This document shows, one piece after another, positions 8,644 through 14,594 of a DNA stretch of 64,000 bases. The number at the start of each line of letters is the position of its first letter. Within the stretch, counting starts at the first letter, position 1. The position numbers and the translations under genes are program-made. Source of the DNA: G963676795 sp963677215. Its GTDB lineage: Bacteria; Desulfobacterota; Desulfuromonadia; Desulfuromonadales; Geopsychrobacteraceae. The notes below the pieces were generated by a model. The model was not told where the DNA came from and made no database searches. It saw only the letters and a program-made list of their open reading frames with translations. Where the stretch lies: NCBI GenBank assembly GCA_963677215.1, contig OY781919.1, forward strand, positions 3,720,001-3,784,000, written 5' to 3'.

Positions 8644-9287
8644 GGTGCCGACAGCAGACGAATATCGTCATACCAGGCCTGGGTCTTTTCGCCGGTGTTA
8701 TCGGTATCGGTCATGATAGCGATAGCACCGGCCAGTGGTGGTTCTTCACCAAACAACCGCCGGTAATCCTCTACCAGATTGCGCTCTTCCAGAATCCACT
8801 CCCCAGCCCGCTGATTGCCCGACTCAACAGCCAGCATCATGGCTCTGGAAAAAAAACTGTTCGGCAGAGCCTCTTCCTGAGGCAAGCGATTGGCCCAGAT
8901 ATAATTGATCGTTCGGGTTAACGGCTTGATCCAGTGGGGAAAAATGACGTATACCCTGGCAGCGTAGTCATCCCCACCCTTGGTCCGTGCATCGCCCGTG
9001 GTCAAAACCGATTCAATCTTCCAGCGCCACTGCAGACGGGGATAGCGATTGAGATCAAACTCCAGCTCTTTGATCAGACCGGAGGCGGCAGCGGAACTCG
9101 TCGCATGCAGAACTCTGGATGAGCCATCAGCAACAAGCTCATAGCGGGTCTGGTCGACAAAGCGCTGAACCTGCCAATGACTCAAATCGCCTTCGAAGTC
9201 ATCGACAAGCAGTGACTCTTCAGCGCAAGAAACTGCAGAACAGAACAACACGGAAACCAACACTACCAGCAACAGCGTTCTGCTCAT
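8640..9287 (-). CDS. DUF3047 family exported protein
   Basis: 215 aa. An N-terminal signal peptide (LLLVVLVSVLFCSAVSCAEE) is followed by a DUF3047-type domain: LLVDDFEG, LQWRWKIESV, GDDYAARVYVIFPHW, INYIWANRLP and AIAIMTDTDNT. The fold is probably a secreted beta-sandwich with lectin-like character; function is unknown. Signal peptidase I cleavage after SCA is likely; it is not a clear lipobox. It is the last of three minus-strand genes and is convergent with aroG. Confidence 0.8.
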   Translation of the reverse strand: MSRTLLLVVLVSVLFCSAVSCAEESLLVDDFEGDLSHWQVQRFVDQTRYELVADGSSRVLHATSSAAASGLIKELEFDLNRYPRLQWRWKIESVLTTGDARTKGGDDYAARVYVIFPHWIKPLTRTINYIWANRLPQEEALPNSFFSRAMMLAVESGNQRAGEWILEERNLVEDYRRLFGEEPPLAGAIAIMTDTDNTGEKTQAWYDDIRLLSAP

Positions 9288-9297
9288 GATTATCTCC

Positions 9298-9597
9298 CTA
9301 ATGAACTGGTTTGCCCTGCTCTTCTACGTTTTCGTTCGGAGACAGCGGACCGAATTTCTTTTCATAGGCATCGACATTCTGGGCCAGAACATGCATCAAC
9401 CGCTTGGCGTGCTTCGGCGACATGATCAAACGAGACGTAACCCGAGCCTTGGGAGCCTGCGGCTGAACGAAAAGACAGTCGACGACAAATTCACCTTCAT
9501 TGTGATTGACGATCGACAGGTTGACATACTGGCCGCAGGCTACCTGCTCATCAACCTGAATTTCGAGTTTGATATCCTTCTTTTCGTTTTTGTCCAC
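9298..9597 (-). CDS. DUF3467 family protein
   Basis: 99 aa. The core QYVNLSIVNHNEGEFVVDCLFVQPQAPKARVTSRLIMSPKHAKRLMHVLAQNVDAYEKKFG is typical of DUF3467, a small cytoplasmic family of unknown function. The head is charged and lysine-rich. It lies 10 nt upstream of the DUF3047 gene and 9 nt downstream of the 106-aa gene, so all three should share a transcript. Confidence 0.8.
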   Translation of the reverse strand: MDKNEKKDIKLEIQVDEQVACGQYVNLSIVNHNEGEFVVDCLFVQPQAPKARVTSRLIMSPKHAKRLMHVLAQNVDAYEKKFGPLSPNENVEEQGKPVH

Positions 9598-9606
9598 TGG
9601 CCGCTC

Positions 9607-9927
9607 CTAGAGGTCATTCAACAGGCGATAGATCAGTTGCTCAAGTTCCCAGACGATTTCACCTGCTTTTTCCTGTTCGGCATTGATCAATTGTACCCTG
9701 GCTCGATCCAGCTGACCATGGGCCCGCAGCAGTACCGGTGACAGCTTGCTTTCCAGCTGATACTGGGGAATTTCACCAACCATTTCGAGAACATCATTAA
9801 GTTCTTCTGCTGCCTGATCGACCAGTCGCAGGCACATTGACGATGCCTCCGGTACTAACTCATAGAGCCGATCGGCGTCCTGTTCGATCTGATCGTGTAT
9901 CTGCCTGTAACGTTCGCTGATTGTCAT
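9607..9927 (-). CDS. Hypothetical protein, all-helical, 106 aa
   Basis: I do not recognise the family. The protein (MTISERYRQIHDQIEQDADR...) is predicted to be almost entirely helical, Leu/Glu/Gln-rich, with no signal peptide or membrane segment. Codon pattern and tight spacing to the DUF3467 gene support it as real. It is the first gene of a three-gene unit facing the thiamine operon. Confidence 0.7.
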   Translation of the reverse strand: MTISERYRQIHDQIEQDADRLYELVPEASSMCLRLVDQAAEELNDVLEMVGEIPQYQLESKLSPVLLRAHGQLDRARVQLINAEQEKAGEIVWELEQLIYRLLNDL

Positions 9928-9965
9928 CCCTGATTCTACCTTTCGCTATAAGTGTATCGCGGCGC

Positions 9966-9995
9966 ATCCTACGCGAAACAAAGACCAAAGATCAA
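9966..9995 (-). promoter_or_regulatory. Possible promoter of the 106-aa/DUF3467/DUF3047 unit
   Basis: On the minus strand TTGATC (9995-9990), an 18-nt spacer and TAGGAT (9971-9966), about 39 nt before the first start. A moderate match only. Confidence 0.35.
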
Positions 9996-10024
9996 TCTCA
10001 TAGAACATTTTTCCCCGAATAAGA

Positions 10025-10053
10025 TTGACATCTCTTTTCCCTGCAGCTAGATT
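10025..10053 (+). promoter_or_regulatory. Predicted sigma-70 promoter of the thi operon
   Basis: TTGACA (10025-10030), 17-nt spacer, TAGATT (10048-10053). Transcription should begin near 10060, just ahead of the TPP aptamer. Confidence 0.75.
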
Positions 10054-10068
10054 TTCGCACACAGTATA

Positions 10069-10156
10069 CCGCTAGGGGTGTCTTTGTTACTGAGAGTTCC
10101 AAGTTCTGGAACAACCCTTAGAACCTGATCCGGATGATACCGGCGTAGGGAAGCGG
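10069..10156 (+). promoter_or_regulatory. TPP (THI-box) riboswitch aptamer
   Basis: All landmarks of the TPP aptamer are present in order: GGGGTG (10075-10080), CTGAGA (10090-10095), ACCCTTAGAACCTGATC (from 10114) and GGCGTAGGGAAG (10142-10153). P1 is formed by CCGCT (10069-10073) with AGCGG (10152-10156). Binding of thiamine pyrophosphate should lower expression of the downstream thiF-S-G-H-E genes through the terminator at 10197. Confidence 0.96.
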
Positions 10157-10202
10157 CACTGAAATAGAGTTTATTTGTGACACATCTATTTACAGTAGCC
10201 GC
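10153..10202 (+). promoter_or_regulatory. Antiterminator hairpin of the thi leader
   Basis: GCGGCACTG (10153-10161) can pair with CAGT-A-GCCGC (10193-10202) with one bulged A, and AAATAGA (10162-10168) continues with TCTATTT (10185-10191). The 5' arm uses the P1 3' strand of the aptamer and the 3' arm uses the first half of the terminator, so this fold excludes both. This gives a transcriptional off-switch when TPP is bound. Confidence 0.7.
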
Positions 10203-10231
10203 ATTCCCGCTGAATGCGGCTATTTTTATTT
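10197..10231 (+). terminator. Riboswitch-controlled intrinsic terminator
   Basis: A perfect 10-bp stem, AGCCGCATTC (10197-10206) with GAATGCGGCT (10212-10221), loop CCGCT, then ATTTTTATTTAT. It lies between the TPP aptamer and thiF. Confidence 0.9.
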
Positions 10232-10241
10232 ATGATGAGTC

Positions 10242-11072
10242 ATGAGAATCTATCTTAACGAAAAATCGCTCGAAATCGACGACGGAATGCCCTTGGCAGG
10301 ACTTGTTGCCAACAGCAAACCTACTGCCGACATACTGATCGTCAACGGTCATCCGGCTGCATTGGACTATCTGCTCCAGCAGAATGACCGGGTAACCCTG
10401 CTCAAACGCGGAGAGATCCCTTCCGCTGAAGATCTTGAATTTCTCCTCACGACACGTCACACCCCGCAGGTCCATCAGAACCTGAGAACCAAACATGTCG
10501 CAATCGCCGGTGTCGGAGGCCTGGGATCCCAGGTTGCTATTGCCTTGGCACGCAGTGGTATCGGCAGCCTGACTCTCATTGATTTCGATGTTGTAGAACC
10601 ATCCAATCTGAACCGCCAGCAATATTTTATCGATCAGATCGGACGGCTCAAGGTCGATGCCCTGGCCGAAAACCTCCGACGGATCAATCCCTATGTCAGG
10701 GTCATTCCGTGCTGTGAAAAAGTCACCGGAACGAATATCAGCCGGTTATTCCAAGGGATCGACCTCCTGGTCGAAGCTTTTGACATTGCCGAACAAAAAG
10801 CTCTGCTCTGCCGAACCTTTCTGCAGCAGTTCCCCGAGAAATATCTGGTTGCAGCTTCGGGGATGGCCGGCTATGGCACGGCCAACAGCATCACTACCAA
10901 ACGCATCAACCGGCACTTTTACCTGTGCGGCGACGATACCAGCGCAGCCCGTCCCGGTCACGGCCTGATGGCCCCCCGCGTCGGAGTCGTCGCCCACCAC
11001 CAGGCGAATGCCGCCCTGCGCCTGCTTCTCGACCTCGAACCGGAGACAGATGACAATGATCCTGACAATTAA
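10242..11072 (+). CDS. thiF: ThiF-type adenylyltransferase with N-terminal ThiS-like domain
   Basis: 276 aa. Residues about 90-270 form an E1-like ThiF/MoeB domain: IAGVGGLGSQVAIALARSGIG (nucleotide-binding loop), LIDFDVVEPSNLNRQQYF (Arg/Asp motif) and AASGMAGYGTAN. It should adenylate the C-terminus of ThiS. Residues 1-60 (MRIYLNEKSLEIDD... RVTLLKRGEIPS) resemble a ThiS/MoaD ubiquitin fold but have no terminal Gly-Gly, so this domain cannot be a sulfur carrier. The CxxC zinc pairs of E. coli ThiF are absent, as in the ThiF family-2 type of anaerobes. ATG at 10242. First gene after the TPP switch, overlapping thiS. Confidence 0.88.
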   Translation: MRIYLNEKSLEIDDGMPLAGLVANSKPTADILIVNGHPAALDYLLQQNDRVTLLKRGEIPSAEDLEFLLTTRHTPQVHQNLRTKHVAIAGVGGLGSQVAIALARSGIGSLTLIDFDVVEPSNLNRQQYFIDQIGRLKVDALAENLRRINPYVRVIPCCEKVTGTNISRLFQGIDLLVEAFDIAEQKALLCRTFLQQFPEKYLVAASGMAGYGTANSITTKRINRHFYLCGDDTSAARPGHGLMAPRVGVVAHHQANAALRLLLDLEPETDDNDPDN

Positions 11073-11256
11073 CGGACAAGAACGTGAAATAACGCAGGTC
11101 GAAACTCTGACAGACCTGCTTGACCAACTGCAGCTTTCCCCTGAACGCATCGTTGTAGAACTCAATGGGCAGATCCTCAGCTCAGAACAGCACAGAGCAA
11201 GCAGATTAGTGCCGGGCGACAAGATCGAACTGGTCCAGTTTGTCGGGGGCGGTTGA
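11056..11256 (+). CDS. thiS: Thiamine sulfur carrier protein ThiS
   Basis: 66 aa, ending in the required Gly-Gly (LVQFVGGG). The beta-grasp core MILTINGQEREI... VVELNGQIL is standard. The terminal glycine is adenylated by ThiF and turned into a thiocarboxylate that supplies sulfur to ThiG. It overlaps the end of thiF by 17 nt; an ATG at 11050 would add two residues, and GGAG at 11042 could serve either start. Confidence 0.93.
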   Translation: MILTINGQEREITQVETLTDLLDQLQLSPERIVVELNGQILSSEQHRASRLVPGDKIELVQFVGGG

Positions 11257-11284
11257 TTCTTTACCTTAAAGGAAAGGCATATTT

Positions 11285-12055
11285 ATGGATTCGTTAACTA
11301 TCGCAGGCAGGAGTTTCAAGTCGCGCCTGATGGTCGGTACCGGCAAATTTTCGTCCAATCAGGCCATGGTCGATGCCATGGAACATTCCGGTAGCGAAAT
11401 CGTCACTGTAGCCCTGCGCCGGGTCGACATCGACAATCCCGCAGATTCACTACTCTCCCACATCGATCGCACGCGCTATCTGCTGCTGCCCAACACCAGT
11501 GGTGCTCGGAATGCCGAAGAAGCAGTCAGGTTGGCGCGCCTGGCACGAGCTGCCGGCTGTGAGCCCTGGGTCAAGCTGGAAGTCACCCCGGACCCCTACT
11601 ACCTGCTCCCCGATCCGGTTGAAACCCTCAAGGCAGCTGAGATCCTCGTCAAAGAGGGGTTCATCGTGCTCCCCTATATGCCGGCCGATCCGGTGCTGGC
11701 CAGGCATCTCGAAGAAGCAGGAACCGCGACCCTCATGCCCCTAGGCGCACCGATCGGCTCAAATCGGGGACTAAGGACCAAAGACCTGATCAGCATCATC
11801 ATCGAACAGGCCCATATCCCGGTTGTCGTCGACGCCGGGCTGGGGGCCCCGTCTCACGCTGCTGAAGCCATGGAACTCGGTGCCGACGCCGTTCTGGTCA
11901 ATACCGCCCTGGCTGATACGCCTGCACCGGCAGCCATGGCCAGAGCCTTCAGAAAAGGGGTCGAAGCTGGACGTGAAGCCTATCTGGCTGGACTCGGCCC
12001 ACAGCGTGACAAAGCGGAAGCGTCCAGCCCGCTGACCGGATTCCTGAGGAACTGA
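11285..12055 (+). CDS. thiG: Thiazole synthase
   Basis: 256 aa TIM-barrel enzyme that builds the thiazole phosphate from DXP, dehydroglycine and ThiS thiocarboxylate. Family stretches are SRLMVGTGKF, VALRRVD, LLPNTSGARNAEEAVRLA, WVKLEVTPDPYYLLPDP and DAGLGAPSHAAEAMELGADAVLVNTA. GGAAAGG precedes the ATG. It is 2 nt from thiH. Confidence 0.97.
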   Translation: MDSLTIAGRSFKSRLMVGTGKFSSNQAMVDAMEHSGSEIVTVALRRVDIDNPADSLLSHIDRTRYLLLPNTSGARNAEEAVRLARLARAAGCEPWVKLEVTPDPYYLLPDPVETLKAAEILVKEGFIVLPYMPADPVLARHLEEAGTATLMPLGAPIGSNRGLRTKDLISIIIEQAHIPVVVDAGLGAPSHAAEAMELGADAVLVNTALADTPAPAAMARAFRKGVEAGREAYLAGLGPQRDKAEASSPLTGFLRN

Positions 12056-12057
12056 CC

Positions 12058-13188
12058 ATGGGATTTCTTCAACAGCTGTCATGCTTTCCACAACAGGAAC
12101 TCAGTGAGAGAATCGGATCGACAAACCCGGTTCAGATCGATAGGGCTCTGCACCAAGATAAAATCACCCTGGATGATTTTATCAGTCTGCTCTGCCCGGC
12201 CATCAGCGATACACAACTGGAACGCTTGGCGGTCAAAGCTCATCGCCTGACCCGTCAGCGCTTTGGTAATACGATCCAGATGTACGCGCCCCTTTACCTG
12301 TCGAACGAATGCCACAACGGCTGCAAATACTGCGGCTTCAGTGCAGAAAACCACCTGAAGCGAAAGACCTTGAAGCTTGAACAGATCGACAAAGAAGCCA
12401 GGATTCTGCGCCGGCAGGGGTTCAGACACATGCTGCTGCTGACCGGAGAAGCCCCCGAAGTCGCCGGTATCGACTACCTTGCAGCTGCCGTCAAAACGGT
12501 CAAGAGGCACTGCGGCTCGGTGGCCATAGAAGTTTTCCCGATGGATGCCAACGGTTATCGTCGAATGGTCGGTGCAGGCGTTGATGCCCTGACTTTATAT
12601 CAGGAGACCTATGACCAGGAACTCTACCAAGAGCTCCACCCATACGGTCCCAAGAGTGACTATCATTTCCGCCTGTCAGCCCCGGATGCTGCCGGCACAG
12701 CTGGCTTAAGAAAAATCGGCCTCGGCTCCCTGCTTGGACTCGGTGACTGTCTTACCGATGTCTTCTATACCGGCCTGCATGCACGCTATCTTGCCCACAA
12801 ATACTGGCGTACCCAGGTCAGCATATCTTTCCCGCGCCTGCGCCCGGCCGAAGGCGGGTTTCAGCCGAGAAGCATCGTCAGCGATCGTCAACTGACCCAG
12901 TTTATCTGTGCCCTGCGCTTGCTCCTGCCAGATGCCGGCCTGGTCCTGTCGACCCGAGAAAGCACTCAGCTACGCAACAACCTGCTGCCCCTCGGGATCA
13001 CCCAGATGAGTGCCGGATCATCAACCGCCCCCGGCGGCTATAGTGAAGAGGATGCAGACTCAGAGCAGTTTGCTATCAACGATGAACGCTCGGCTGCAGA
13101 ACTCGCTGCCTATCTTTCCACTCACGGCTACGATCCAGTCTGGAAGGACTGGGACGTCGCCTTTCTCGACAATGCGATCCAGGCATGA
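12058..13188 (+). CDS. thiH: 2-iminoacetate synthase (radical SAM tyrosine lyase)
   Basis: 376 aa. The radical SAM cysteines are in CHNGCKYCGF (CxxxCxxC). The enzyme cleaves tyrosine to p-cresol and dehydroglycine, the nitrogen source for ThiG, and replaces the oxygen-dependent ThiO; this fits an anaerobe. YQETYDQELYQELHPYGPKSDYHFRL and the C-terminal MSAGSSTAPGGYS are typical. The ATG lies 3 nt after the thiG stop, and the gene overlaps thiE by 4 nt (ATGA). Confidence 0.96.
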   Translation: MGFLQQLSCFPQQELSERIGSTNPVQIDRALHQDKITLDDFISLLCPAISDTQLERLAVKAHRLTRQRFGNTIQMYAPLYLSNECHNGCKYCGFSAENHLKRKTLKLEQIDKEARILRRQGFRHMLLLTGEAPEVAGIDYLAAAVKTVKRHCGSVAIEVFPMDANGYRRMVGAGVDALTLYQETYDQELYQELHPYGPKSDYHFRLSAPDAAGTAGLRKIGLGSLLGLGDCLTDVFYTGLHARYLAHKYWRTQVSISFPRLRPAEGGFQPRSIVSDRQLTQFICALRLLLPDAGLVLSTRESTQLRNNLLPLGITQMSAGSSTAPGGYSEEDADSEQFAINDERSAAELAAYLSTHGYDPVWKDWDVAFLDNAIQA

Positions 13189-13805
13189 ATTCATTACCAG
13201 CGGTCTACCTGATCACTGACCGTCATAAACATGCGCCGGGCTTAACCTTCCTTGAGACCGTTGAAGAATTGCTCAGCAGCGGACTGAAGCTCGTTCAACT
13301 GCGTGAGAAGGATTTGAGCGCGGCTGAACTTTATCCACTGGCCTTGCGTTTGAGAGAGCTCACCCATAAGTATTCAGCCCGGCTGGTCATCAATGACCGG
13401 ATCGACATCGCTCTGGCCGTTGTTGCCGACGGAGTGCACCTTGGCGGCCATTCACTCCCTGTTCCAGCCGCCAGGGAAGTCTGTAAAGACAAACTGCTCA
13501 TCGGCGTATCAACACATAGTCCGGATGAGATCAGCACAGCAGCCGCACAGGGCGCAGACTTCGTTACCTATGGACCGATCTTTGCCACTGAATCAAAAGC
13601 CAAACTGGGCGAACCGGTCGGTCCAACAAGCCTGAAAAAGATCACGGCGCAGATCCCCGTCTACCCCCTTGGCGGCATCAAGCTCAGCAATATAGATATG
13701 ATTTGCGCTAACGGATATTTGAGAATTGCTGCAATATCGGCCCTGCTGGAAGCAGATAATCCAAAACGACAACTCGCCAACTTTCTTCGGCAGTTGCACA
13801 AATAA
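13185..13805 (+). CDS. thiE: Thiamine-phosphate synthase
   Basis: 206 aa. It joins the thiazole and pyrimidine halves into thiamine phosphate. Signatures are LVQLREKDLSAAELYPLA, LVINDRIDIALAVVADGVHLGG and FVTYGPIFATESKAK, followed by YPLGGIK. Last gene of the operon, which is terminated at once by a 14-bp hairpin. No thiC or thiD is in this cluster, so pyrimidine synthesis is encoded elsewhere. Confidence 0.96.
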   Translation: MNSLPAVYLITDRHKHAPGLTFLETVEELLSSGLKLVQLREKDLSAAELYPLALRLRELTHKYSARLVINDRIDIALAVVADGVHLGGHSLPVPAAREVCKDKLLIGVSTHSPDEISTAAAQGADFVTYGPIFATESKAKLGEPVGPTSLKKITAQIPVYPLGGIKLSNIDMICANGYLRIAAISALLEADNPKRQLANFLRQLHK

Positions 13806-13848
13806 CAAAGGGAAGCTCCCTGCAGAGCTTCCCTTTGTCGTTGATTTT
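13805..13848 (+). terminator. Terminator after thiE
   Basis: A perfect 14-bp stem, ACAAAGGGAAGCTC (13805-13818) with GAGCTTCCCTTTGT (13825-13838), loop CCTGCA, then CGTTGATTTTA. The same hairpin lies just after the last tRNA on the minus strand and may end that transcript as well. Confidence 0.85.
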
Positions 13849-13850
13849 AA

Positions 13851-13927
13851 TGGCGGGGCTGACGGGACTTGAACCCGCGACCTCCGGCGTGACAGGCCGG
13901 CGTTGTAACCGACTCTACTACAGCCCC
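13851..13927 (-). tRNA. tRNA-Asp (GTC)
   Basis: 77 nt with encoded CCA. Acceptor GGGGCTG pairs with CAGCCCC; the anticodon loop CTGTCAC gives anticodon GTC; the T-arm GCGGGTTCAAGTCCCGT is standard. Identical to the copy at 14016-14092. Confidence 0.97.
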
Positions 13928-13932
13928 AATTT

Positions 13933-14008
13933 TGGTGGGCGAAGAGGGGCTCGAACCCCCGACATCCTGCTTGTAAGGCAGGCGCTCTCCCAGCTGAGCT
14001 ATTCGCCC
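13933..14008 (-). tRNA. tRNA-Val (TAC)
   Basis: 76 nt with encoded CCA. Acceptor GGGCGAA with TTCGCCC; D-arm GCTCAGCTGGGAGAGC; anticodon loop CTTACAA gives TAC. Lies between two identical tRNA-Asp genes with spacers of 5 and 7 nt, so all three should be processed from one transcript. Confidence 0.97.
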
Positions 14009-14015
14009 TAATGAA

Positions 14016-14092
14016 TGGCGGGGCTGACGGGACTTGAACCCGCGACCTCCGGCGTGACAGGCCGGCGTTGTAACCGACTCTACTACAGCCCC
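14016..14092 (-). tRNA. tRNA-Asp (GTC), second copy
   Basis: 77 nt with encoded CCA, identical to the gene at 13851-13927, anticodon GTC. First tRNA of the Asp-Val-Asp cluster, just downstream of the HU gene. Confidence 0.97.
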
Positions 14093-14102
14093 GCAAAGAA
14101 AG

Positions 14103-14150
14103 AGGAAGTAGACCATTTGGCTCTGAAATCAGGCCAGCGACCTACTTCCT
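14103..14150 (-). terminator. Hairpin downstream of the HU gene, possible terminator
   Basis: On the minus strand AGGAAGTAG (14150-14142) pairs with CTACTTCCT (14111-14103), with an inner TGGC/GCCA, then CTTTCTTTG. The pyrimidine-rich tail makes it a probable but weak terminator between the HU gene and the tRNA cluster. Confidence 0.5.
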
Positions 14151-14183
14151 AATTCGGTCTAGCTATAAAATTCTTCGTAACGT

Positions 14184-14456
14184 TTAGTTTACTGCGTCTT
14201 TCAAAGCCTTGCCAGCCTTGAATTTTGGAACTTTGGCAGCAGCGATGGTGATTTGCTCACCAGTCTGAGGATTTTTACCAGTACGTGCAGCGCGCTCACC
14301 TACGCTGAAAGTACCAAAGCCAACGAGAGCCACTTTATCACCGGCCTTCAAAGCTTCAGTTACAGCTTCGGTAAATGCCTTGAGTGCACCCTCTGCATCA
14401 GTTTTGCTCAGCCCCGCTTTTTCTGCCATTGCATTGACAAGATCTGCTTTAGTCAC
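14184..14456 (-). CDS. hupB: DNA-binding protein HU
   Basis: 90 aa, the standard HU length. MTKADLVNAMAEKAGLSKTDAEGALKAF and the DNA-arm GFGTFSVGERAARTGKNPQTGEQITIAAAKVPKFKAGKALKDAVN are classic. It bends and compacts DNA as a dimer. The start is GTG at 14456, 6 nt after GGAGG; an ATG just upstream opens only a two-codon frame (ATG-CTG-TGA) that overlaps the GTG. The position next to lon matches the E. coli order tig-clpP-clpX-lon-hupB. Confidence 0.95.
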   Translation of the reverse strand: MTKADLVNAMAEKAGLSKTDAEGALKAFTEAVTEALKAGDKVALVGFGTFSVGERAARTGKNPQTGEQITIAAAKVPKFKAGKALKDAVN

Positions 14457-14509
14457 AGCATACCTCCCGTTAAAGTTATAGTTAATTCATACACAAGAAA
14501 ACGCGATAA

Positions 14510-14539
14510 GATATATCAGCTTTGCGAAAAAACTGTCAA
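14510..14539 (-). promoter_or_regulatory. Predicted sigma-70 promoter of the HU gene
   Basis: On the minus strand TTGACA (14539-14534), an 18-nt spacer, TATATC (14515-14510), about 55 nt before the HU start. Confidence 0.6.
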
Positions 14540-14594
14540 GCGCTTTTTCCCATATTTACTGCTTTTCAGGGGAATCTGACCGACTTTTACAGTC

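Noticed and set aside
13851..14092. Two identical 77-nt repeats separated by a unique unit, possible CRISPR or transposon repeat
   Set aside because: Both are complete tRNA-Asp genes with CCA.
13593..14116. Long open frames across the tRNA cluster with repeated peptides
   Set aside because: They translate tRNA genes; the repeat is the duplicated tRNA-Asp.
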